The translations under genes were made by a program, and so were the position numbers. A stretch of 64,000 bases of DNA from Streptomyces camponoticapitis (lineage in GTDB: Bacteria > Actinomycetota > Actinomycetes > Streptomycetales > Streptomycetaceae), in the NCBI RefSeq assembly GCF_014646115.1, contig NZ_BMMV01000018.1:119928-183927 (forward strand). The letters are read 5' to 3'. The notes beneath the pieces were generated by a model, which had not been told where the DNA came from, ran no database searches, and saw only the letters and a program-made list of their open reading frames with translations. Positions 1-8,220 of this stretch are shown here, in pieces. The stretch's first letter is position 1; each line of letters opens with the position of its first letter.

Positions 1-139
1 AGGCGTGGCATCAACGCGCGCCGGACGTAAGGCAGACGGGGGTATCGGAGTACTCTTCTCGCACATGAGGGCGATTACTCCGCCACTCGGGTGACGCGAA
101 CTCACATCCGGCGCCGACGGGCCGCTACTGTGCCGAAGC

Positions 140-646
140 ATGACCTCTAGCAACACCGCGCAGGGAAGCCTGCAATACGCTCCTCTGCTCGGCACCCTCA
201 CGGTAATTCCCTGGACCGGTGAGCGTTCCGACGGCGAGCGCAACCCGCCTTTCCTGCTGGCCTATTCACTCGGCGACGGCCGTGAGGGTGCGGAGGCCGG
301 GGAAGAGGCGATGCACGCCGTCATCAACCAGATCGGTCTCAGGACCGGCGCCGGTCCGATCGATGTCGCCACGTCGCCCGGCATCCCGATCACCCTGCTG
401 GTGCAGGCCGGGCGGGCCGTGCTGACCATGCCGTATCTGAAGGCTCAGTGCGCCGTCCCCCCGGAGTGGGAGGAGGACGCCGGCGCGACGGGCTCGGTGT
501 ACTTCATCCTCGCCACCCAGCCGTGGCCCGAGGGCGTCCCCGGCAAGCCGGTGAGCGAGGAGGCGCTGCGCGCCTTCGTCGGCGACGAGGCGGTGCTGAC
601 CGGCGCCGCGCACTGCCTGGTGCCGGTGAGCAGCCTGCGCGGCTGA
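140..646 (+). CDS. Small Streptomyces protein, DUF5949-like
   Basis: This is a 168-residue soluble protein of unknown function. There is no signal peptide or membrane segment. The N-terminal third contains a LLGTLTVIPWTG stretch and a FLLAYSLGDG motif, which I associate from memory with the Streptomyces family DUF5949; that assignment is recall, not a search. The start is ATG at 140; the next gene to the right on this strand is the VKOR-like gene. Codon use is typical of the chromosome. The 139 bases upstream hold no gene that I can see. Confidence 0.6.
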   Translation: MTSSNTAQGSLQYAPLLGTLTVIPWTGERSDGERNPPFLLAYSLGDGREGAEAGEEAMHAVINQIGLRTGAGPIDVATSPGIPITLLVQAGRAVLTMPYLKAQCAVPPEWEEDAGATGSVYFILATQPWPEGVPGKPVSEEALRAFVGDEAVLTGAAHCLVPVSSLRG

Positions 647-659
647 GCGCGCCCCCGGC

Positions 660-866
660 TCACAGAACGCCCTGGCCGGCCCCTCCGTTCGCGGGGACCG
701 TACGCCCCGCCGCGCCCCACTCCTGCACCAGAGCGCTGTAGATGGGGGTGGGGATCGCCGCGGCGGTGGGGGGAGGCGGGGTCGGCGGAGGGGGCGGGAC
801 CGCTTCGGCACGATGCTTGGGCACCGCTGAGAGGCGCTGCCATCGGGGTGCTTGAACGGAGTTCAT
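660..866 (-). CDS. Possible small protein with TPIYSALVQEW motif
   Basis: A 68-residue reading frame, divergent from the VKOR-like gene. It has a proline-rich middle (a run of PPPPPTPPPP type) and a C-terminal segment reading PTPIYSALVQEW followed by AAGRTVP. A similar I/Y-x-x-L-x-x-x-W-x-A-A-G-R-x-x-P ending recurs in small Streptomyces proteins that I recall, which is why I list it. The ribosome-binding site is weak and the proline run could be a compositional accident, so it may not be expressed. Confidence 0.35.
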   Translation of the reverse strand: MNSVQAPRWQRLSAVPKHRAEAVPPPPPTPPPPTAAAIPTPIYSALVQEWGAAGRTVPANGGAGQGVL

Positions 867-974
867 GCTCTGGCAAACGCCGTAATCGACCCCGGAGTCA
901 CTGTGCCCGGCGTGTCGAGGGGGACAGCTGAAACGCTACTTCGAATGCGTGACCGAACCGGTGGAGCAGACACC

Positions 975-1643
975 ATGACAACAGCACTGAGCGACAGCGC
1001 GCCGACGTCCGGCGCACACAGGTACGGGAACGAGCCCGGGCGGGACGGACGGCACGGCGCCCCGGGGGTCTTCGGCGCGGGGCGGGTGCTGGCGTGGTTG
1101 CTGGTGGTGACGGGCGCGGCGGGTGTGCTGGCGTCGTGGGTGATCACGATCGACAAGTTCAAGCTGCTGGAGGATCCGGGCTTCCAGCCGGGGTGCAGTC
1201 TGAATCCGGTGGTGTCCTGCGGGAACATCATGAAGAGCGACCAGGCGTCGGTCTTCGGATTCCCCAACCCCATGCTGGGACTCGCGGCCTACGCGGTCGT
1301 GATGTGCGTGGGTGCGGGGCTGCTGGCGGGGGCGCGGTACCGGCGGTGGTTCTGGCTGGGGCTGAACGCCGGGATGCTCTTCGGCGTCGGCTTCTGCACC
1401 TGGCTGCAGTACCAGTCGCTCTACACCATCGGCTCCCTCTGCCTCTGGTGCTCGCTGGCCTGGGTCGCCACGATCGTGATGTTCTCCTACGTCACCACGC
1501 ACAACGTCACGCACCGGATCCTCCCCGCGCCCGCCGGACTGCGGACGGCGCTGGGGGAGTTCCACTGGGTGCCGCCGGTGCTGTGGACCGGGACCATCGG
1601 GATGCTGATCCTTACCCGCTGGTGGGACTTCTGGACCGGCTGA
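975..1643 (+). CDS. Vitamin K epoxide reductase (VKOR) family membrane protein
   Basis: A 222-residue integral membrane protein of the VKOR family. These quinone-linked thiol oxidoreductases supply oxidising equivalents for disulfide bonds in exported proteins. The protein shows four to five hydrophobic helices, a loop cysteine pair (CSLNPVVSCG) and the redox CxxC motif as LCLWCSLAW in a later helix, which is the expected VKOR layout. ATG at 975 is preferred over an upstream TTG at 852 because the extra 41 residues look non-coding and the hydrophobic core begins about 40 residues after this ATG. Nearby chaplins and other exported proteins contain cysteine pairs, so a role in folding surface proteins is plausible but is inference. 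Confidence 0.9.
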   Translation: MTTALSDSAPTSGAHRYGNEPGRDGRHGAPGVFGAGRVLAWLLVVTGAAGVLASWVITIDKFKLLEDPGFQPGCSLNPVVSCGNIMKSDQASVFGFPNPMLGLAAYAVVMCVGAGLLAGARYRRWFWLGLNAGMLFGVGFCTWLQYQSLYTIGSLCLWCSLAWVATIVMFSYVTTHNVTHRILPAPAGLRTALGEFHWVPPVLWTGTIGMLILTRWWDFWTG

Positions 1644-1692
1644 CCCCGCTGACCCCGGCGACCCGCTGACCCCCGTCCGCGTGAACGACGAA

Positions 1693-1740
1693 GCGGCCGC
1701 ACGGAACGCGCACTCGCGTGCGACGGTTCCGTGCGGCCGC
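1693..1740. terminator. Bidirectional hairpin between convergent genes
   Basis: A perfect 15-bp inverted repeat (GCGGCCGCACGGAAC and its complement) with an 18-base loop, placed between the VKOR-like gene and the minus-strand gene ending at 1797. It can serve as a terminator for both. Confidence 0.7.
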
Positions 1741-1796
1741 CGTTGGTACGGCAGTTGGATCAGCCGGCCGGGACCGACCGGACCCCGGGCCCAGGG

Positions 1797-2096
1797 CTAC
1801 CGGCCGAGCGGGATCCCACCGAGCATCGCGCCGCCCTTGCCGCCCTTGGCGCCGCCGCTCAGACCCTTCGCCACCTTGCCCAGGCTGTTGACGACGGAGC
1901 CGTCGTTCTTCGGGTCCAGCGCGTTGGTGTTGACCACCTGGGCGTCCAGCGACTCCTGGTTGGTCACCGTCTCCAGGGCCCCGCCCAGTCCGCCGTTCAG
2001 GCTCATCGGGGCGCTCCCGGCGGCGAACGCTGGGGCGCCGGCACCGAGCGCCAGCACGGAACCGGCGACGACCGCGGCGACCTTCATGGGCTTCAT
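1797..2096 (-). CDS. Small secreted protein of unknown function
   Basis: A 99-residue protein with a clear signal peptide: MKPMK start, hydrophobic VAAVVAGSVLALGAGAPAFA, and Ala-rich cleavage near residue 26. The mature part is about 73 residues, glycine-rich at the C terminus (GGAKGGKGGAML), with no cysteines and no chaplin motif. It is the last of four consecutive small exported-protein genes on this strand (1797-3896), each followed by its own hairpin, so they are probably separate transcripts. Function is unknown; the context with chaplins suggests a spore or aerial surface protein. Confidence 0.65.
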   Translation of the reverse strand: MKPMKVAAVVAGSVLALGAGAPAFAAGSAPMSLNGGLGGALETVTNQESLDAQVVNTNALDPKNDGSVVNSLGKVAKGLSGGAKGGKGGAMLGGIPLGR

Positions 2097-2177
2097 GGAA
2101 TCCTTCTTTCAACGGTTGTTCTCGCTTGCCTGACCTCGTTCTCAATAACGATCTCCGGCCGCGCCGGACACGACGAA

Positions 2178-2217
2178 CGGCCGTACGGGCCCCGCGTGGG
2201 CGGGACCGGTACGGCCG
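2178..2217 (-). terminator. Hairpin terminator
   Basis: Inverted repeat CGGCCGTAC/GTACGGCCG (9 bp, 22-base spacer) just downstream of the stop codon of the secreted protein gene ending at 2244. Confidence 0.55.
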
Positions 2218-2243
2218 CTTTGGCGTTCTCTTCTCCTACGGTG

Positions 2244-2945
2244 TTACGGAAGGTTCGGCGTCGACGGCACGCCCGGAAGCTCCGGAGCCGGCGCGGGAAC
2301 CTCGGCCTCGGGCTGCTTCGGCAGCTCGGGCAGACCCGGCAGGTTCGGGGCCGGCAGCTCACCGTTCATGACGAGCGCCGTGCCGAGGTTGACCAGGGAG
2401 GTGACGACGGCCTTCGACTGGGTGGCGACGGCGTTCGTGTCCTTGGCGGCCGTCGCCTTGAGGAGCGCGTCCGTGGCCCGCTGCACACCGTTGACGGCCT
2501 GCGCCCTCAGTTCGGCGGCGGCCTGCGCCCTGTCGTCTGCGCCCACGGCGTTCACCGGGGCCATGTTGCCCATGTTGCCCATGCTGCCCGTGTCGCCGGC
2601 GGGCCTGGCGGGGGCGGCCGGCGCGGCGTTCCTCACGGCGTCCAGTGCCTTCTTGATGGCCTTCTGGTGCTTCTGGACGTCGGCGGCGGAGATCTGGCCG
2701 TTGTCCGCGGCGATGACGGCGTCGAGGAGGGCGGTGACCGGCCTGATGGCGCCGGACAGCGAACTCAGCGTGCGGGTCTGCTGCTTGAGAGCCTCGGCGT
2801 CGGCGATCGGCGCGCGGGCGGCCTCGGTGCCGACACCGACCGGCGTCTCCTGGACGGTGACGGCGGCGGCGGTACCGGCGGTGCCGAGGACGAGTACGGC
2901 GCAGACGGCGGCGGCTGCGGCACGGGATGAGACGTGGGAACGCAT
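2244..2945 (-). CDS. Secreted helical protein with Pro-rich C terminus
   Basis: A 233-residue exported protein of unknown function. It has an Ala-rich signal peptide (about residues 1-30), then a long Ala/Lys/Gln-rich helical domain with two lobes (roughly 35-110 and 135-190) separated by a Pro/Ala/Gly/Met linker containing MGNMGNM. It ends in a proline-rich tail. No cysteines are seen in the mature part. The start is ATG at 2945, preceded by a GAAAGG-like ribosome site; longer starts would place the signal peptide internally. It lies between the small secreted gene and the first chaplin, all on the same strand. A wall-associated structural role is possible but unproven. Confidence 0.65.
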   Translation of the reverse strand: MRSHVSSRAAAAAVCAVLVLGTAGTAAAVTVQETPVGVGTEAARAPIADAEALKQQTRTLSSLSGAIRPVTALLDAVIAADNGQISAADVQKHQKAIKKALDAVRNAAPAAPARPAGDTGSMGNMGNMAPVNAVGADDRAQAAAELRAQAVNGVQRATDALLKATAAKDTNAVATQSKAVVTSLVNLGTALVMNGELPAPNLPGLPELPKQPEAEVPAPAPELPGVPSTPNLP

Positions 2946-3152
2946 GAAAGGTCCTTTCAGGACACGAGGGGGGGTTTCGACTTCACCGTGGGTCGCGGGG
3001 CCGCCGCCCGCAACCGATCCGGAGCCCCGCCCCGTGTCCGCCATCCGGCCGCTTCGCCCCCGCTGACCTGGCCGGGGACACCGGGGAAACTCACTCGTCC
3101 GGGACGCGTGTCGCCGCCGAAAGGGTGGCCGCACCCGCCCTCGTACGACGAA

Positions 3153-3184
3153 GAGCCGCCCACCCCGGGACGGGGGAGCGGCTC
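3153..3184 (-). terminator. Hairpin terminator of chaplin gene
   Basis: GAGCCGC/GCGGCTC stem with additional CCCC/GGGG pairing inside, just beyond the stop of the chaplin gene ending at 3222. Confidence 0.55.
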
Positions 3185-3221
3185 CTGCCGTGGGTGACGG
3201 CTCTCGTGCAGGTGTTCAGAT

Positions 3222-3461
3222 TCAGGCGTTGACGCAGGTGTTGCCGAAGGCGGGGTTGAGCAGACCCACGACATTCACGGTGTTGCCGCAGACGTTCACG
3301 GGCACGTGCACGGGGATCTGGACGGCGTTGCCGGAGATGACACCCGGGGAGCCGACAGCCGCGCCCTGGGCGCCGCTGTCGGCGATGGCGGCACCGGAGG
3401 CGCCGACGACGGCGGCGGCGGCCGCGGAGGACAGAACAACAGCCTTGGCGATACGCGACAT
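3222..3461 (-). CDS. Short chaplin (single chaplin domain)
   Basis: A 79-residue secreted chaplin: signal peptide (about residues 1-28) and one mature chaplin domain. The domain shows the family hallmarks GSPGVISGN, VQIPVHVPVNVCGN, the second cysteine in GNTCVNA at the very C terminus, and Val/Ile-Asn repeats. Short chaplins assemble into amyloid fibrils that lower surface tension and coat aerial hyphae and spores. GAGGAG lies about 9 bases upstream of the ATG. A paralogue follows immediately upstream (3645-3896). The pair may correspond to two of the short chaplins (ChpE-H class) of S. coelicolor, but sequence alone does not say which. Confidence 0.95.
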   Translation of the reverse strand: MSRIAKAVVLSSAAAAAVVGASGAAIADSGAQGAAVGSPGVISGNAVQIPVHVPVNVCGNTVNVVGLLNPAFGNTCVNA

Positions 3462-3606
3462 GGGGATGAGCTCCTCGGTCGTAAGGGAAGGGCAGTACGG
3501 GCGCAGTTGCCCGACTTACCGATCAACGCGGGGGGTGCTGATCGGTTGCGGTCCGAATGAGTGAAGAAACCGGTCCCGTTCCGGCAACGGACAGTCGGAA
3601 CCGGTA

Positions 3607-3638
3607 GGACGGCTGGCACGCCGTGAGACCGGCCGTCC
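3607..3638 (-). terminator. Hairpin terminator of second chaplin gene
   Basis: Perfect GGACGGC/GCCGTCC 7-bp stem with an 18-base loop, seven bases downstream of the chaplin gene that ends at 3645. Confidence 0.55.
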
Positions 3639-3644
3639 CAGTGG

Positions 3645-3896
3645 TCAGGCGTTGACGCAGGTGTTGCCGAAGGCCGGGTTGAGCAGGCCCCCGACATTCA
3701 CGGTGTTGCCGCAGAGGTTGAGCGGGATGTGGACCGGGATCTGGACCAGGTTGCCGGAGAGGACGCCCGGGGAGTTGGCCGCGACTCCCTCGGCGGAGGC
3801 GCCGCTGTGGCCGGTGGCGGACGCCATGCCGGCACCGGCGAGGAGAAGGGCGGCGCTCGTCGTTGCCATGACTACGGACTTAGCGACTCGCTTCAT
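3645..3896 (-). CDS. Short chaplin (single chaplin domain)
   Basis: An 83-residue secreted chaplin. The signal peptide covers about residues 1-28 (MKRVAKSVVMATTSAALLLA), followed by one chaplin domain with ANSPGVLSGN, VQIPVHIPLNLCGN and terminal GNTCVNA, so both conserved cysteines are present. I chose ATG at 3896 because the AAAGGA ribosome site is 7 bases away; the alternative ATG at 3902 is only one base from it. Its C-terminal half is nearly the same as the neighbouring chaplin, pointing to tandem duplication. The gene diverges from the secreted-protein gene at 4127. Confidence 0.95.
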   Translation of the reverse strand: MKRVAKSVVMATTSAALLLAGAGMASATGHSGASAEGVAANSPGVLSGNLVQIPVHIPLNLCGNTVNVGGLLNPAFGNTCVNA

Positions 3897-4126
3897 CACC
3901 ATATCCTTTCGATTTGCCAATGGTGCGACAGACTCAACGACCGGCGGCCGTTCCGGAAACGCGGGTGGGCCCGAAGAGTTCGAATGGCGGCGCCTCCTGG
4001 TTTGAGCACCGACCGATTCCGGGAAAGCGACTGTGCCTTGATACGGTCCCGCGCGGCTCACGTGATTTTCAGTCCGCGCTCTGTAAGGGTGCACTGGCGT
4101 TTCATTCTTCCGGTCGGAGAGTCCCT

Positions 4127-5293
4127 ATGCGCGGTTGCGCGGTTCATGCTGTAAGGCGCGGTCTGCTGTTCGCCGTTACGGCGACGGCGACGGCCGTCGC
4201 CGTGACTCCGGCCCCGGTTTCATCGGCGTCCGCCGCGCCGGCCGCGCCGAAGGTCTCGAAGGATTCCGCGGACGCGCCCGCGGAAGAGGCGGCCCGAATT
4301 CCGTTCGCCCGGCGTTATCACGCCGTCCAGCACGGCGGGATCGTCCGGGCCGCCAACTCGGCCATCACCTGCCGGACCACGGGCCGGTTCACCCCGGTCA
4401 CCCCCGCCGCCGCGTCCGCCTGCGAGGGCGCGCGGGACAGCGCCACGGCGGCCAACGAGCGGTACGACATGTTCTACACGGACCTCGACGACGACCCGAA
4501 CACCTACAACTCGACCCGGAGCGAACTGCGCGTACCGGCCGGCGCCAAGGTCAGTTACGCGCGGCTCTACTGGGGCGGGAATCTCCGCGTCGGTGAGCAG
4601 AAGCCGCCTCAGGACAACGGCCGCGTGCTGATCGCCGAGCCCGGCGGCGCGTACAAGGAAGTCCTGTCCGACACGCTGATCGGCCACCGTACGGCGGACG
4701 GCGCCGATGCCTACCAGGCGTCTGCGGACATCACGCCGCTCGTGCGGTCCGCCGGTTCGGGCGTGTACACCGTGGCGCAGATCAATGTCGCGATGGGCCG
4801 GACGGCCGCCGGCGCGTGGGGCGGCTGGACGATGGTCGTCGCGTACGAGAGGGCCGAGGACCCGCTGCGCCATCTGGCGCTCTGGGACGGCTTCGAGGCG
4901 CTCGACGCGGAGCACCCGCGGGTGCGGGTCGGGCTCGGGAAGCTGCCTACGCCGGCCGGCGGGGCGGGCGCCATCGGGGTCGTCTCGTACGACGGGGACT
5001 CCGGTAGGGGCGGCGATTCGCTGACCGTTGGGACGGGGCGGGGGAAAGCACGTTCGATCGGCGACAGCGCCAATCCGGCTGATGATGTGATGAATTCAAG
5101 CATCGCGGATGGCGGTATCAATCAGATTAAACGACAACCCGCTTACAAGAACACTCTCGGATATGACTCGGATATCTTCGACCTGCGTGAAGCGCTGGTC
5201 CCGGGAGGCGACACTATGAACGTCAGTTACCGGACCGGGCGAGACTCCGTCAGGCTCGGCGCTTTTTTCGTCGCGGCGGACGCGCGGCGCTGA
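4127..5293 (+). CDS. Secreted protein resembling DUF3344
   Basis: A 388-residue exported protein with an N-terminal signal peptide (RRGLLFAVTATATAVAV, cleavage after the Ala/Ser-rich stretch near residue 38). The mature part has features I associate with the DUF3344 family of secreted actinobacterial proteins: YDMFYTDLDDDPNTYNS, VSYARLYWGGNLR, AEPGGAYKEV, VAQINVAMGR and GAWGGWTMVVAYE, repeated beta-rich blocks typical of an extracellular beta-sandwich. The start is ATG at 4127 with GGAGAG upstream. It sits between chaplin genes and the polysaccharide operon on the plus strand, so it may act on the cell surface, for example by binding glycan or fibrils. That role is inference. Confidence 0.75.
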   Translation: MRGCAVHAVRRGLLFAVTATATAVAVTPAPVSSASAAPAAPKVSKDSADAPAEEAARIPFARRYHAVQHGGIVRAANSAITCRTTGRFTPVTPAAASACEGARDSATAANERYDMFYTDLDDDPNTYNSTRSELRVPAGAKVSYARLYWGGNLRVGEQKPPQDNGRVLIAEPGGAYKEVLSDTLIGHRTADGADAYQASADITPLVRSAGSGVYTVAQINVAMGRTAAGAWGGWTMVVAYERAEDPLRHLALWDGFEALDAEHPRVRVGLGKLPTPAGGAGAIGVVSYDGDSGRGGDSLTVGTGRGKARSIGDSANPADDVMNSSIADGGINQIKRQPAYKNTLGYDSDIFDLREALVPGGDTMNVSYRTGRDSVRLGAFFVAADARR

Positions 5294-5367
5294 GCCGGCT
5301 CACTCGCCGCGCTTCAGCGGCGCTCAAGGGCTAACCCGATTGTCCGATCCGCGACACCCCAGAGACC

Positions 5368-6582
5368 ATGAGTGGAGTGAGTTTGCGCGTGCGCCCACCA
5401 ATGCACAGACCCGGTCCCGGCTTCACGGTGCTCCATCTCGTCCAGCCGGTCGACGGAGGAGTGGGCCGGGTCGTCGCGGATCTCGTACGGGCACAAGTCG
5501 GCGACGGAATGCGGGTCGTCGTCGCCTGCCCCGAAAAGGGGCCCCTCGGCCCCGACGCCGCCGCGCTGGGCGCCGAGACCGAGGTCTGGGAAGCGACCCG
5601 CGACCCCGGGTTCAAACTGCCCGCCGAGATCCGGCGGGTCGCCGAACTGGTCGGGCGGATCCGGCCCGACGTGGTGCACGCGCACAGCGCGAAGGCCGGC
5701 TTCGCCGGGCGCCTGGCCGTCCGGGGACGGATCCCGACCGTGTTCCAGCCGCACGCCTGGTCGTTCGAGGCGGTCAGCGGCACGACGGCCGCCCTCGCCC
5801 GGGGCTGGGAGCGCCTGGCAGCCCGCTGGACGGCGCGCGTCGTCTGTGTGAGCGAGGCCGAGCGGGGCCGGGGGGAGCGCGCCGGCGTACGGGCGCCCTG
5901 GTCCGTCGTGCACAACGGCGTCGACGCCGACCGCTTCCGCCCGGCGGATACCCCCGGCGGCCTCGCCTCGACGGCAGCCGCCCGCGCCGCGCTTCCCCAG
6001 CTCGCCGAACTCCCCCCGGACACGCCCCTCGTCGCGTGCGTGGGCCGGATCTGCCGCCAGAAGGGCCAGGACATCCTGCTACGGGCCTGGCCCCTGGTCC
6101 TCGACCGGATGCCGGAGGCGCGCCTGGTGCTCGTCGGCGACGGCCCCGACGCCGAGCGGCTGCGCGAGGACGCCCCGCCGTCGGTGCTCTTCGCCGGCAC
6201 CGTACGGGACACCGCGCCCTGGTACCGCGCCGCCGATCTCGTCGTACTCCCCTCGCGCTGGGAAGGCATGGCGGTCGCGCCGCTCGAAGCCATGGCCAGC
6301 GGGCGCACCGTCCTGCTCAGCGACGTGGATGGGGCGAGCGAGAGCCTGCCGCCCGCCCAGCGGGCGCACTGTCTGACCGCGCCGGAGGACCACACCGCCA
6401 CCGCGAGGGCGATCACCGTGCTGCTGCGCGACCGGACGCTGCGCGAGAACTTCGGCCGCCAGGGCCACGAATACGTACGCAGCACCTATGACGTACGGCA
6501 GACCGCAAGGGCAATCGCAGACGTGTACCGCGACGTGGCCGCCGTGCCGCGCTCCGAGCGCAGGGAGCCGATCCCCCAGTGA
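5368..6582 (+). CDS. GT4-type glycosyltransferase, first gene of polysaccharide operon
   Basis: A 404-residue GT-B fold glycosyltransferase of the GT4 group (retaining, nucleotide-sugar donor). Visible motifs are the N-terminal LHLVQPVDGGVGRVVADL, PDVVHAHSAKAGFAGR, the interdomain VVHNGVDADRFRP, the donor-site CVGRICRQKGQDILL, and the E-x7-E region in WEGMAVAPLEAMASG. It is cytoplasmic and probably adds a sugar to the lipid-linked repeat unit begun by the next gene. ATG at 5368 has only a weak ribosome site (AGAGA); ATG at 5401 is an alternative. Its stop overlaps the GTG start of the next gene, and the operon continues to 15371 with no large gaps. Confidence 0.9.
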   Translation: MSGVSLRVRPPMHRPGPGFTVLHLVQPVDGGVGRVVADLVRAQVGDGMRVVVACPEKGPLGPDAAALGAETEVWEATRDPGFKLPAEIRRVAELVGRIRPDVVHAHSAKAGFAGRLAVRGRIPTVFQPHAWSFEAVSGTTAALARGWERLAARWTARVVCVSEAERGRGERAGVRAPWSVVHNGVDADRFRPADTPGGLASTAAARAALPQLAELPPDTPLVACVGRICRQKGQDILLRAWPLVLDRMPEARLVLVGDGPDAERLREDAPPSVLFAGTVRDTAPWYRAADLVVLPSRWEGMAVAPLEAMASGRTVLLSDVDGASESLPPAQRAHCLTAPEDHTATARAITVLLRDRTLRENFGRQGHEYVRSTYDVRQTARAIADVYRDVAAVPRSERREPIPQ

Positions 6583-8219
6583 CCACGGAAAGCACCAGCG
6601 TCCCCGCACCCTCCGGGCGCGGACCGACGGGCCACCCGGCAGCGGGTGTCGGAGAGCGGGACAGGGAGCCCGGCGGTAACGGACCCGGCGCGCTCGCCGG
6701 ACCGGGCGGGGTCGGCCAGGCGACGTTCACCGGCACCGGCCTGCCGCCGCTCGGATTCGTGCCGATCGCGGCCCAGCGCGACGCGACCGACCGCGTCGCT
6801 CTGCCGTCCCGGCGCCGTACGGCCGCGCCCCTGCGCTTCGCGCTGCCGCTCATCGCCGCCGACTGGGCGGCCGCCCTGCTCGGCACCGTCGTACTCGACT
6901 CCGCACAGCGCCATCTGGCGCTGATCGCGCAGCTCATGGTCTGCGTCGCCGTCCTCAACGCGTACGCCGGCCTCTACCGCCGGTCGGGACCGCGCACCGC
7001 ACTGGACGAACTCCCCGCGCTGGCCGCGCGTGTCCTCGTCGCCTGGTGCGTGGCCGCCGCGATGCTGGCCGCGCTCTTCCCCGGGCACGCGCTGAGCCTC
7101 ACCGCCCTGCTGGTGGGCAGTACGACTCAGTTACTCGGCGCCTGCTGCTGCCGGGCGCTCGTCCACGGATACCGGCGGCACACGGCGCGGAACCGGCTCA
7201 GCTCCGCGCTGGTCGTGGGCACGGGGCCGGAGGCGGCGCGGCTCGCCGCGCTGCTCGCCCAGCACCCCGTGTACGGCCTGCGGCCCGTCGGCGTCGTCGC
7301 CCCCGTACGCGGCGACAGGACCGGCGAGCGGCACGACCAGGAGCACCCGTCCGAGGCCGACACCGACGCGGACCCACCCGTTCCCGCGCTCCCCGTGCTG
7401 AGCAGCATCGAGGAGATCCACCGCGCCGTCATCCAGAACGGCGTACGGCACGCGGTGTTCCTCGACGACACCCGGGGCGGTACGACCCCCGGGGCCGAGG
7501 CGGACCGGACCGGGCTGGTCGCGCTCTTCCACGAGTACGGCTGCGGCACCTGGTTCGTCGGCGGAAGCGGGACCGGCGGCGGCATGTCGCAGCACCTCTG
7601 GGGCTTCACCTGCCGCCGTGTCCCCCCGCCCACCGCGCGCCGGGGCACCTTCGCCAAGCGACTGCTCGACGTCGCCGTCGCCGGCCCCATCCTGCTCGGG
7701 ATCTCACCGGTGCTGCTGGTCTGCGCGCTCGCCGTACGGTTCCTCGACGGCCCCGGGATCCTGTTCCGTCAGGAACGCATCGGGCAGCACGGGCGCCCCT
7801 TCACCCTGCTGAAGTTCCGCACCCTGCGCCCGGCCGACGACCACGAGGCCGCCACCCGCTGGTCCGTCGCCAACGACCGGCGGATGAGCGCCGTGGGCCA
7901 TCTCCTGCGCCGTACGTCGATGGACGAACTGCCGCAGATCTGGAACGTCCTGCGGGGCGACATGAGCCTCGTCGGCCCCCGCCCCGAACGCCCCTTCTTC
8001 GTCGCCAACTTCAGCAAGACCCACCCCGGTTACGCGGCACGCCACCGGATGCCCGTCGGTATCACCGGTCTCGCGCAGGTCCACGGGCTGCGCGGGGACA
8101 CCTCCATCGAGGACCGCTCCCGATTCGACAACCACTACATCGACCACTGGTCGTTGTGGCAGGACGTGTGCATCATCATCCGAACCGCCCTCTCCCTCGT
8201 ACGCCCGGCGGGGAGCTGA
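6579..8219 (+). CDS. Polyprenyl-phosphate sugar-1-phosphate transferase (WbaP/CpsE type)
   Basis: A 546-residue membrane enzyme that starts polysaccharide repeat synthesis by moving a sugar-1-phosphate from a UDP-sugar to undecaprenyl phosphate. It has an N-terminal four to five-helix membrane region (about residues 80-200), a nucleotide-binding-like central part (about 205-330), and a C-terminal catalytic domain. That domain begins RLLDVAVAGPILLG and holds FRQERIGQHGRPF, LLKFRTLRP, TSMDELPQIWNVLRGDMS and LVGPRPERP, the classic bacterial sugar transferase signature. The GTG start at 6579 overlaps the stop of the upstream glycosyltransferase (GTGA). It is the committing step of this operon. 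Confidence 0.92.
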   Translation: MTTESTSVPAPSGRGPTGHPAAGVGERDREPGGNGPGALAGPGGVGQATFTGTGLPPLGFVPIAAQRDATDRVALPSRRRTAAPLRFALPLIAADWAAALLGTVVLDSAQRHLALIAQLMVCVAVLNAYAGLYRRSGPRTALDELPALAARVLVAWCVAAAMLAALFPGHALSLTALLVGSTTQLLGACCCRALVHGYRRHTARNRLSSALVVGTGPEAARLAALLAQHPVYGLRPVGVVAPVRGDRTGERHDQEHPSEADTDADPPVPALPVLSSIEEIHRAVIQNGVRHAVFLDDTRGGTTPGAEADRTGLVALFHEYGCGTWFVGGSGTGGGMSQHLWGFTCRRVPPPTARRGTFAKRLLDVAVAGPILLGISPVLLVCALAVRFLDGPGILFRQERIGQHGRPFTLLKFRTLRPADDHEAATRWSVANDRRMSAVGHLLRRTSMDELPQIWNVLRGDMSLVGPRPERPFFVANFSKTHPGYAARHRMPVGITGLAQVHGLRGDTSIEDRSRFDNHYIDHWSLWQDVCIIIRTALSLVRPAGS

Positions 8220-8220
8220 C

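Noticed and set aside
5331-6485. Long minus-strand frame opposite the first glycosyltransferase gene
   Set aside because: Antisense frame caused by high GC at third codon positions; no domain, Arg/Pro/Ser-rich.
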